Under the pieces are notes generated by a model. The model searched no databases, was not told where the DNA came from, and was given only the letters and a program-made list of their open reading frames with translations. The translations under genes were made by a program, and so were the position numbers. 64,000 nucleotides of DNA from Selaginella tamariscina (lineage: Eukaryota; Streptophyta; Lycopodiopsida; Selaginellales; Selaginellaceae): assembly GCA_003024785.1 (NCBI GenBank), contig PUQB01000001.1:565501-629500 (forward strand), in the 5' to 3' direction. Below, piece after piece: positions 22,714 through 33,052 of the stretch (positions are counted from its first letter, which is position 1; each line of letters begins with the position of its first letter).

Positions 22714-24671
22714 GGTTCCAACAAAGAGGTGTGGAACACAAGATGAAGCTTCACAGTTGATGGTAGCTCTAGTCGAAAAGCTATAGGATTGACCTCAGCC
22801 GCAATCTTATAAGGGCCTAATCGTTGAAAATCTAACTTAGAAGAAGGCATGTTGGTGCGAATATGTCGACAAAGAAGCCACATGAGATCACCAATCTTGT
22901 ATGTAGGTGCCGGCTAACGATGAGCATCAGCATGATGCTTGTACCGTTCCTATGCCTGTTAAAGATGAACCCGGAGATTATCCTGTACCTGACAAAGATA
23001 CTGGAGATGATCTTGTAATCTGAATGGGAACTGAAGGAAGAGGAGCTTACGATGTCAGGACTATGAGAACACATTCTTTGCCAAGTTGTCTATAGCCAAT
23101 TGCGAACGGACATCCTGTAAAAGTGTTGAATTTGCTGAAGCCTGATGAACCTATAGTGCCACAAGCCAAAATCAATTAGGACCCAACAACACTTGCCTTT
23201 GACAGTCATATAAAGGATCGCCCGGGGTCGGTGCAAGGTAAGAGTACCTAGACAATGCGTCCGCCTTGCCATTCCGAAAACTAGGCCTGTAGACGATAAC
23301 AAAATCAAAACGTGATAGGAATTCCGCCCACCTAGCCTGTCGCCGACTGAAAACTCGAGCCGTTTGAAAAAACTCCAAGTTCTTGTGATCTGTAAAAACT
23401 TGTACATGATGCGCAACACCTTTTAGGAAGTGCCGTCACTCTTCAAACGAATCCACAATGGCCTTGAGTTTCTTGTCATGAATCTCGTAATTGATCTCTG
23501 CCAAAAAGAACTTACGAGAGTGAAAGGCTACAGGATGGAGTAACTTGTCTTCTTCAACTTGTGATAGGATAAAACCTGCTGCAAAATCTGAAGCATCTGC
23601 TTCAACGAAGAAGGGACGGGAAGGATTAAGATGTGCTAGAATCGGAGCTGTCGTGAAGGCGTCCTTGAGTGTTGTGAATGCATGTTCCGCCTTGTTGGAC
23701 CAAAAGAAAACCCTATGCGCTTGGTGAGTTTCGTGAGTGGAAGTACACGCTTGGAGAAGTCCTAAATGAACCGCCTGTAAAAGTGTGCAAAGCTAAGGAA
23801 ACATTGTACGTCTCGTACAGACTTGGGCCTCTCCCACTCCACGATGGTCTTCACCTTGTGTATGTCCATGGAAATGCCAGAGACGATGGAGCCCAAAAAC
23901 TCCACAAAATCCCTGTCGAAAAAAACACTTCTCCAACTTCGCGTACAGGCCATGCTCGCGAAGCCGCTGTAGAACTAATCGTACATGCTTGTCATGTGCC
24001 GCCTGGTCCTTGGAGAAAATCAAAATGTCATCAAGGTAAATAACCACAAACTGGTCCAAGAAGTCGCAAAAGATGTCATTCACCATGTGTTAGAACACGG
24101 CTAGGGCATTGGTAAGTCCGAAATGCATCATTGTGTACTCGAAGTGTCCATACCTTGTACGAAAGGCAATCTTCCACTCATTGCTTGGACGAATCCGTAC
24201 AAGATTGTAGGCCCTTCGTAAGTCGATCTTTGTGAACACCTTTGCTCCTCGTAGCCGATAGAGAAGTTCCGTGATCAATGGCAATGGGTACCGATTTTGG
24301 ATGGTGACTTGATTCAAACCCTTGTAATCCACAACCAAACGCAAACTCCCATCTTTTTTCTTGACAAAGAAGATAGGTGCTCCTGCAGGGGACTTAGAAT
24401 AATGAATGAAGCCGGATGCCAAGTTGTCCTCAATGTACTAGCGAAGAACCTCCAATTCTGTAGGTGATAATGCATAAATTGGTCTGAACGGTGGAGTCTT
24501 TCCTTCTACAAGTTCGATAGAACAGTCGTAGGACATGTGAACAGGAAGAACTGCAGCCTTGTGCTTATCAAAAAAAATCTTAAAATGAGCGATACTTGGA
24601 TGGTAGGGAAGAAGTAGGGGAAGAAGAAGGAGAAGGAGAAGAAGATTGAAAAATAGGAAAGCCAGATACAT
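22714..24671 (-). pseudogene. Gypsy RT, RNase H and integrase C-terminus (outer element)
   Basis: Minus-strand order: ELVEGKTPPFRPIYALSP, then [38 protein letters not shown] and [10 protein letters not shown]. Next come [15 protein letters not shown] with catalytic YLDD, and [12 protein letters not shown]. RNase H and its tail give FDFVIVYRPSFRNGKADALS. The integrase C-terminal SH3-like part follows (LDFQRLGPYKI, LHLVFHTSLLEPVN). About 250 or more residues of integrase core are absent between RNase H and this part. Frame changes occur near 24088, 23760 and 23170. Confidence 0.85.
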
Positions 24672-25233
24672 GAAAGGTAAAAGAGGACGTAGGAGTTACT
24701 TGAAAATCAAAAAGATGAAAAGGAGCAAGATCAATGGCAAGTTCATGCATAGTAGTGGTAAGAACTCGGAGAGGAGAAGGAGGGAGCTGTGATTGAAAAA
24801 GAGGAAGGATCTTGGGGGTAGAACAGAAGCAGAGTATTGGAAAGAGGTAGGATTGGGAAAAACATGTGCGGATGTTGACAAGTGTACAAGATTGGAAGAA
24901 TCATGTACAGAAGTCTGTAGATGCACAGGAATGAGGAGAGCCTACGAGTGTCCTGACGAACCAACAGGATGTGGATCCTGTTGAAGAGAAACCTTCGACA
25001 CTGATACAGGATTGGAAAAACCTTGTCGTAAACTTACAGGAATGGAGAGAACCTGCGAATGTGTTAATAGACTGATAGGAGGTGAATCCTATTGAGGAGG
25101 AACCTTCAACAATGATACAGGAACTGGTATAGTCAATCCTGTAGCTTGTAATGCCTCAGACACTAAGGACAGATCCTGCACGCAGGAAGGTACAGGATTG
25201 ATCTTGGCTGCCGGAGAGAAAAACATGAGTGTC

Positions 25234-25620
25234 CTAGACCTCCAGTTGATCTAAGGATTTGCAACCATGAACCATGGCATGCCCAAAACGTTGGAAGTCG
25301 ATCGAGTCTTGATCAAGTTGAAGGAAATTGAATAGTTGAATGCGCCATGACTGCAAGAGAGAGGTGTAGTAGCATGGGTAACTGCGCCAGAAGCAATCAA
25401 ACAACCATCTGCAATTTCTACAGGAACTGCACGCTTCAACTTCACCACCGGAATGCCATATTGAGTTGCAAAAAGTGTCATCCATGAAGCATGCATTTGC
25501 ACTAGTGTCTAACAGGGTAAACTCCTTGAGCTCTCGATTATTGAGACGAATGTGTATAGGAAACTTAAGTGATGGAATGGATGTATGAACAACACCACTG
25601 GAGCCTACACCTACGTCCAA
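25234..25620 (-). pseudogene. Gypsy protease region (outer element)
   Basis: Minus-strand reading gives PIHIRLNNRELKEFTLLDTS then ANACFMDD, a retropepsin active-site region (LLDTSAN for the usual LIDSGAT/S). The frame shifts inside the domain. The domain continues with KRAVPVEIADGCLIASGAV and FNVLGMPWF-like residues in the second frame. Confidence 0.75.
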
Positions 25621-25631
25621 CTTCGCAGCTC

Positions 25632-26413
25632 CTAGACGAGATGGACGTTGAAGTTTTCTGACTGATCTTCAACTTCAACTTCACGTGTTTTGAACTTTCT
25701 TACTAGGACATTTGGCCACCTTGTGTCCTGCTTCACCACAATACAAGCATAGGTTCTCACTGCAATGACGTTGCTTCTTAGCCGTGAAAAGTGAGCCATG
25801 CTTGTATTTCTCAACCTCCATAGGAACTACTCTAGAAGGTGTTGCAAGAACATGTACTACAGCTGTAGAATTAGCTTGCAAGAACTGCTGACGGGATTTT
25901 CTTAATGACGCTCGAACAAACGGTTGTCACAGCGAATGGCCTGTTACATGATCTCCGCTAATGTTTGGGCATCCGATAATGTAAGGAGAAGATCCTTCAT
26001 GTCATCTCTCAATCCAAAACAGAAGTGTTCGATCAATACAGTCTCATCCCATGGAATGTTTGTGCAAAGTTGCTGAGCATAGACGGAAGATAGTCGGGAT
26101 CCTTGTGTGAGCTTTCCTAACTTCGTGCATGTGAACGGTTACTTATTGGGATCTCCAAAGCATGTTTCAAAGGTAGCCACGAATCCTTCAAATCTTCCAT
26201 TAATGGGTCGTCAAGCTCTAGCAAAGGGGCAACCCAAGCCCAGGATGCCAAAAGGCCAACCTTTTGTGCATCAGTCGAGTAGCAACGTGGTTGCATGCGG
26301 ATCAAAAGCCTGATCTGATTTACAAAACCTTGAAAATCGGTGTGATTGCCACTGAATTTCTTTAGCATGCTGATCTTCGGTTCTGAAGAAGAGTTCGCTT
26401 GAAAGGAAACCAT
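25632..26413 (-). pseudogene. Gypsy Gag with CCHC knuckle (outer element)
   Basis: The Gag core reads KISMLKKFSGNHTDFQGFVN, continuing QIRLLIRM. Further on is the knuckle CLYCGEAGHKVAKC (about 25715-25760). Frames change between the two parts. Confidence 0.78.
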
Positions 26414-26665
26414 GGATGCTTGAGAGAGAGCATATGCAGTAGCCTTGGAGGATGCATTAGTAGCTGCATGCGCTGCATTGGTGAACCTTGCAGATCTATG
26501 ACCACTTAACGCAAAGTGGCCAGCTCATGAAGCAACATTTAATGCTCGCGTTGAAATTGCTCAATGATTCGTGAAAGAAAGGAATAAAGGAAAACAAGGG
26601 AGGAAAGCTAAGGAAAAAAAAAGTAACAGGAAATCAAGGAGCTATGAAAGCAGTTACTATCAAAC

Positions 26666-27208
26666 TGTCAAACCACAATTCAAGAACAAGGAAGCTTGAC
26701 TCAGAAGCAGGACAAGGAAGCTTGACTCAGGAGCAAGACAAGGACTATGAACAAGACAGGAGCAGGACAAGAACCAGGAACAAGACAGGAGCAAGACAAG
26801 AACCATGAGCAAGATAGAAACAGGATAGGAACTAAAAGCAAGATAGGAGCAGGATAGGAACTAAGAACAAGACAAGGAGAAAACAGGAAGTAAGGAGCAA
26901 GACAAGAACAAGATAAGACAAGATTGATCGTCGAAAGACTGGTGTTGATAGTAACTGATTTTACAACAATTAGGTAGAAGCTTTTATGCTCACAACTCTA
27001 AGAACTAATCTGGTCATGAGCATAATCTAGTCACTAGCTAAAAATGGTGACCCTTATCCTATAGGCATATCCTATAGGTATATCCTGTAGGTATATCTTG
27101 CAAGCATATCCCATAAGCATATTTCATAGGCATATTTCGTAAGCATATCCTGTAGGTATATCCTGTAAGCCGAATCCTATATCCCGTATCTTGTATCGAG
27201 TTGTGACA
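26666..27208 (-). repeat. Gypsy 5' LTR with minisatellite
   Basis: 543 bp; partner of 17205-17699. It has the same AAGGAAGCTTGACTCAG block, the same purine-rich array and the same 15-bp TATATCCTGTAGG array (about 27055-27175). The two LTRs differ far more than those of the inner element, so the insertion is older. Confidence 0.88.
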
Positions 27209-27213
27209 TCTAG

Positions 27214-27984
27214 TTACTACTAAGAGAGTTTTTGTAGGGCCTCGACATGAGCATGGCCATACTAGTGATGCCATGTCTACAACGAGCCCATCTCCGTCAC
27301 CGCCAAAGCACTGTCCAGATAGAGCAACTTCGCCTTGAGCCGATAGAGGTTGCCGCTCCTGGAGCTTGTCATCAGCACCCGGCCATCACTTTCTCGGATA
27401 AGCTCACAGGTACCTCGCTTGAAAACCACAGTGTATCCTACATCTGTGATCTTACTGATTGAGAGTAGGGTTTAGGAGATGGCAGGAACATAGTAGATGT
27501 GTGGAGCTCCCGCCTTTCTCCTCCCGGCATCTCCACTTCTAGCGTTCCAACAGCAAGTATGTTTAGCATAGCGTCGTTCCCCACAACAATCGTGTGGCCT
27601 TCTGTCAAGCGTTAGAGATGAATGAAGGCCTCCCGCTACGGTGACATATGGAGAGTGGCCCCGGAGTCCAACCATATCGTGTGATTCAGAGCTGAAACAG
27701 GCCATCAACAACCGGGCTAGTTTCTGGGAGTCGCGTTTCTTAGCCCGACAGTATCGTTCGATGTGGCCAAGCTTGCCATAGTACGAGCACTTCGGTCTTT
27801 CCTTCCCTTCCCAGGTCTTGGTAGGAGCCTTCCCCTTTTCTTGGTGATCTCCATTGCGGCGGCATTCCTCCCGCCAGTTCTCGAATCTCAACCTTTTCAA
27901 GCGGTTCTTGTTGGAGGATTCAGCTTCATTAGTGTCAATCTCCTCCTCCTTTGTCGACTTCTTGTTTCCCAAAACAAAGCGCAC
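27214..27984 (-). pseudogene. Copia Gag knuckle, protease and GAG-pre-integrase
   Basis: The minus strand starts near MRFVLGNKKSTKEEE. The CCHC-like knuckle CSYYGKLGHIERYC has Tyr for the second Cys. A protease motif WLDSGATLHM lies in another frame (about 27641-27673), and a decayed GAG-pre-integrase trace (YGHAHVEALQKLS) lies just before the Gypsy insertion. It continues at 17204 on the far side. Confidence 0.82.
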
Positions 27985-28753
27985 TGAGGGTTTGTAGTGT
28001 TAGGCCCGCCATGTTTGTGAGAGTGGCGTAGAGCATGGTGTGAGCCGGAGCATGGATGTGCTCGAGGGCAGACAGAAGGACCACAATTTAGTCATGATTT
28101 GTCGACTTCGAGGCAGGTGCCATGGCTTCCAGCTAGGCCACCAGAGCTCTCATCCGTCCCATGAGGGTGGAACAAGCTTCGCCATGGTAGAATCGCAAGC
28201 CGAAGAAATGTGTTTTATACTCCACGCTAGTGAAGATCACATGAGCTTGGTTGTCGAGCATTTTCTAAAGGAGATGCCAATTCTTTGCCGCCGTTTTCTT
28301 CAAATCAAGGTGGTGCTAGAACAGTTTCCCCAAGCCTATTCCCATCGAGGATAGTGCTTTGTCATTCCGAAGGTTCCAGTTTTCCACCTTCTCGACCAAG
28401 AGTTTTAGAAGTGGCTGCGACCATGGCAACGCTTTAGTACCAAGGGCGATTTTTATGCAGCCATTTCTTTTTCCTAAGTGAAAAAATCTCTACCATTATA
28501 CTATGGGATATTGAGCGTCCGAGTATTCATGTTTTTGAGGAAAGAGAATTTTATTCAAAGGCTTCGTTCACAAGCATCACAACAGGGTGTGATGCAAACA
28601 CAAATGGATTTCATTCTTGACTTCTCTTTTCACTGCGCTTCAAGCTCGCCTCTTCTCGAATCGTGCAATCCTCTGAGTGATCTCCCAGCGGCTTGCTACA
28701 GCAACCTTCTGCTATTGTCTATGTTTCCAATCCTCTTGCTCATGCTCCCAAAA

Positions 28754-28765
28754 GCTCAGATACCA
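28754..28765 (-). other. Copia primer-binding site
   Basis: The minus strand reads TGGTATCTGAGC directly after the 5' LTR, one base different from the usual initiator tRNA-Met binding site TGGTATCAGAGC. Confidence 0.85.
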
Positions 28766-28934
28766 TCTAGGAGAGATGAACGTGAGAGAACTCTAGAAAA
28801 TGTGCAATGAAAATAATTTGAAGAGTACATGATTCCACTAAAGGTGGACACGACTCTATGCCTATGTGGCAATAGTGACATGGCGTAGCGTGATTGGACT
28901 CCAGAAGTGTAAGCCTGAATCTAGACCTCCAACA
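28766..28934 (-). repeat. Copia 5' LTR
   Basis: About 169 bp; partner of 14948-15126, with about 80-85% identity by eye. The flank ATGTC at 28935-28939 is the target duplication. Confidence 0.88.
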
Positions 28935-28939
28935 ATGTC

Positions 28940-31900
28940 ATGAATAGGTTATAACATCTACACTTGAGATAGTCAAAGGCATTGAGCACATTATAATCAT
29001 TGCCTTTCTCACCTTTCATTGTCTATGCTAGTAAATTTTCTCTTTTTTTGTAATTATTTTTATTATGTTACCTTAATAGTAATTATTTTATGTAAAATTT
29101 CTTTAATGTTATTATAATATAAGGTTTGACAATTGTTCACTTAGTTAACATGGCACTTCATGAAAGAGCAATGTAGAGCCATGAAAAAATATTTATAACC
29201 AATTATTAATTAACAAAAGATCAAGTACAAAAAATATTAAAGACAAAAAAGGAATAAATCAAGGCAATGGAGCAATTTATAATATTGAGTGTTAGTGGGT
29301 ATTTGACATTATAAATAATACTATGACAAATCATAATATTGTATTAATTTTTTATTTAAATTAGAAAATTTTAAGAATTAAATAAGAAAAAACAAATTTA
29401 TCTTTTTAAAGACAATTGTATATAAATTATGAAAAGTAAAAAGTTAATAACTATTAAAGATGTTAAAGATTGGGATTTACACGATAACAATACATTGTTT
29501 CACTTAAATAAAGTTATGTTAAGGTTAATTTAAATTTAATCTTTTTGATCTTACATTATAATTTCAGACATTGACAAGCAAATAGTGAATCAAACAAAAT
29601 TTGAATATATTGAGATATACACTACCAAATTAAAGTTAATAATATTAAGATATACACTTTCTCAATTATTTGATTCAATGCTTTAGATAATTTAGAACAA
29701 TGTCATTATGTTAAAAGAGAAAAAATGAAATATATTAATTAAAGTATTATAATCTTTAGGCACAAGTGTGTTGTGCAATAGGCCTCATATAAATCTTTTT
29801 AGTCCTTAAGGAATAAGGGTGAATGCCACCAATAATTTAAGGCATGTGACACTAATAGTTCAAGGGTGTGTGTAATTGATGCAAATAACCAAGTCGCTAT
29901 CAATGTCACTACAAGAATAGGTTTGTAGGGAGACTAAGAACATCAACATGAGCAAAAGCCTCAATAAAATACAATGTTGATGGCTACTTGAGTCAAGAGC
30001 TTTGGACAAGATGTCAATAAACTTAGGGGTGTTAATTCACATGACACCTCTAAGGGATTACTCAACACTTAAAGGATAACAAATATTTATTAGTGACAAT
30101 AGAAGCTTGGCAATTAATAATGTGGGCACAGTGGTGGTGCAACTTTGCTTGGGAGCTCTTCAAGAGATTTCATTGTGTTGAAAAGCCATCAAACTTTACT
30201 TTTAATATAAGCAACAATATATAATGGTGGACTTTGATTTATAAGGAAGAGATTTGAATATTGATGAAGAAAGTCGTGAGGTAGTGGCAAAAGGTGAATA
30301 CTATGCTTACACAAGTTTAATGTTGTTTTGATTGTGAGAGATCAAGATCAAGTAATGATGGCCACTAAAGAGAATACATTATTACTATGGCATAAGTATT
30401 TTGAACATTTTCATGTAGCAGTAGTGAAATAGGCTCTTTAACTTACTCATCAAAAAGTGAGACCATTGGTTCTAACAAGATCTTCACTTCCATTATATAA
30501 AGTTTGTGTTTTCGGTTGACATCATTTATCTTTCAGTAATCATAGTCTAACTCTATTATAATTTATAAATTTTAATCTATGCAAAGCAATGCACATACAT
30601 AGCTTTTGTTAATGTTTTTACTTTGTCACATTTGTGGACAGCTTCTCTTATTATATTGTAAATGATGCGGTGCAAATAAGAATTTCTTAAGGAGTTCACA
30701 AATTTTTATGCAAGTGAAGACAGTCAACAACATTTTATAATTACATATTATTTTTAATTGCTAAATGAATGTTAATTGTACATTAATGAATAATGCAAGG
30801 TGTATGTTAATATGCCTATGTTCTTTTAGGTTGAAGTAATAAGCATAATTATTTATTTTTATAACCGTTTTTCTTCTTCAAGCTTAAAAGGTTTTCAATC
30901 ATTTAAACTTTGAAAATGTTACTCTTTGATGTTTATGAATTTTTAATTGCATTTGTTTATGTTTATATAATCGATGAGTTATGTAATAAACTTGAGCCTA
31001 AAAGTGTAAAGGCCATCATGGTTAGTTATAATTTACAATAGAAAGGTTATATAAATTATTAAACATCAACTTATTATGAGCAAAGACATGAAATTTAATG
31101 AGAAATCCTTATACAAATGTTTACAACATAACAAGTCGCATTCAAGAACAACTCACTAATGTGCTCTTGGAAAAGAAGTATGCATTTTTCCCATGTTTAA
31201 CTTCTTCTTCACCCACACTACAAGTGTTAAAAGCACTAGCACTAACAAAATCGTAAAAAAATAATCTTTCTATTGACTCTATTTAATAATGAATTGTGTT
31301 TAAGTGAATTATATAAAGTCTTGAATTTAAAAGAGCCACTAATTAAGGTGACAACAATAAAGAAAATAATCTTTTTAATAACTTTATTTAACCGTTTAAG
31401 TGAGCTATGTAAAGTCTTGAGTTTGAAGAAGCCAACAATTAAGGTGTAACAATAATAAGAGAATTTATTAAAAACTGCAATTTCACATATAACAGAGGCT
31501 GAATCTTATTAACAAGTAATAACAAAATTATTTAAAATCATTATGAAAACCAAGTGTCTTAAGAATTATCTATTGGAGTAGTAGGTGGTGAATTGTTAAA
31601 CTATCTAAGCAGTTCAACCATCGGATCTGGTTAATTCATTGTATGCACAAATTCTAACAAAATATACGTTGAAAATTAAAAATTGTATGGTTGAGATTGT
31701 TTCAGTAACAAACACGTAACCTACTAATATACATATATGATCTAAAATTAAAATATTAAACATATATTTCACTAATGTACCTTAAAAATTCAATTATATT
31801 AAAGTTTAAGGTTAAAAAAATAATGAGTAATAAACTTTTGTTTAAAATAACTAACTACTATAATGTTGTTATTTATGTACAAAGTTAAAATTGTAATAAC

Positions 31901-32924
31901 ATTCGCTTGTTAAAAAGGATAAACATTGTCATTTGCTCATGTTTTTTGAAATTCAAGTGAAATTATAAATTTTTTCACACATCTCAACTTAACACACATG
32001 CACTTAATTCTGTAAATGAGCAAAAAGACAATGTAAAGTCTCTTATATAAACATGTAATTGAATGCTTTTTTTGTTTAGTAATTTATAGTTACGAAAAGA
32101 ATATTAAAGTGTTATGATGAATCATGTGAGGCATTGTAAGTTATGTTATTTATTTTTCCTTAATAATGGATTGGTTAATTGAAGTAGTAAATAACAAGTT
32201 GTTGTGACGTTATCAAAATATAATGTAGTTACAATAGTATTTCAAAAAATTATTTAATTATACTTATTTAAAGATCTTTAACTTTAATTAAGAAAATATT
32301 TAATTCTTCATTATAACAATAAGGTAATAATTATACTATTAAATAATAATAAAGAACATAAAATTACATGCTATTGGAATAGAGAGAAGTACTAACAATA
32401 TATTTTTTATTTCAATGTCAATTAAGAAGAGAAGGACATTTATTGGTATTATATTATTTTAAATATAATTATTTTTTTATATGAGGCTAGTATGAAAGTG
32501 AGTGGCTTGCACAATTCAGATATAACCATTATTTTATTTATTTGAAAGATTCAAAAATATTAATTGTATAGGTGAACCGTAACTTTTGTTCGCCTAAATG
32601 TAGAATTACAAAAGTAATGTATAATTAGTATTTTTTAAAATATATGTAATGAAAAAAATTTATTCAAAATAAACAAGAGACATTTAATATTTTTATAAAA
32701 TTACATAATAATGAAATTCTTTTCATGTAGTAAAATAAATAATTTTTATTCATTTTTAATTTAAAATAAAAGATTTATTATGTGTATAACATATATTTAT
32801 CATGATACCTTTATATATGAAATTAATATTTAATTTTTATTAAATAATATTAATATTTTTTTAATTAATAAAATATTGTTTTTCGGGGGAACGGGTACTA
32901 GACAAAGTTTGAACAACTACGATC
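28940..32924. other. AT-rich desert
   Basis: About 4 kb of AT-rich sequence with no credible gene. A faint transposon trace is listed separately at 30360-30545. The rest shows A/T runs and no recognised feature. Confidence 0.7.
30360..30545 (+). pseudogene. Decayed Copia GAG-pre-integrase trace
   Basis: Plus-strand fragments read TKENTLLLWHKYFEHFHVAV and LPLYKVCVFG.HHLSF, matching in order the Copia pattern LWH..FGH..../C..C..GK.HR.PF, with stops between. No LTR or duplication was found around it. Confidence 0.4.
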
Positions 32925-32978
32925 GATGCAATATGAGGTGTAATTATACACGATGCAATATGAGGTGTAATTATACAC
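32925..32978 (+). repeat. 27-bp tandem duplicate upstream of a PPR gene
   Basis: Two exact copies of a 27-base unit starting GATGCAATATGAGGTGTAAT lie about 75 bases before the PPR start codon, at the border between desert and gene island. Confidence 0.9.
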
Positions 32979-33052
32979 GATCCGTCAATTGTAATTATCA
33001 TTCCATTTGAATGCTGTACTCCAAAGTGAAGAGAGAATGTTAGCAGCTGCGT

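Larger units (their letters stand above)
17205..27208 (-). mobile_element. Ty3/Gypsy chromodomain retrotransposon (second layer)
   Basis: A minus-strand element bounded by related LTRs (26666-27208 and 17205-17699), with target-site duplication TCTAG at 17200-17204 and 27209-27213 inside the Copia element. The gene order is gag, CCHC, protease, RT, RNase H, integrase C-terminus, chromodomain. The integrase zinc and catalytic core is missing: RNase H (to about 23172) is followed within about 100 bases by the integrase C-terminal part. Frame shifts and stops are frequent. A younger element (17978-22713) sits between the integrase C-terminus and the chromodomain. Confidence 0.93.
14948..28934 (-). 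mobile_element. Ty1/Copia LTR retrotransposon, split by two later insertions
   Basis: A minus-strand Copia element. It has short LTRs at 28766-28934 (5') and 14948-15126 (3'), each starting TGTTG on the minus strand. A PBS, TGGTATCTGAGC, adjoins the 5' LTR, and the target-site duplication is ATGTC (14943-14947 and 28935-28939). The gene order is gag with a CCHC knuckle, protease, integrase, reverse transcriptase, RNase H, as in Copia. It is interrupted by a solo LTR (15952-16450) and a Gypsy element (17205-27208). Without them about 3.5 kb remains, so parts of gag and pol are also deleted. Stops and frame shifts make it non-functional. It is the oldest layer of the nest. Confidence 0.92.
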
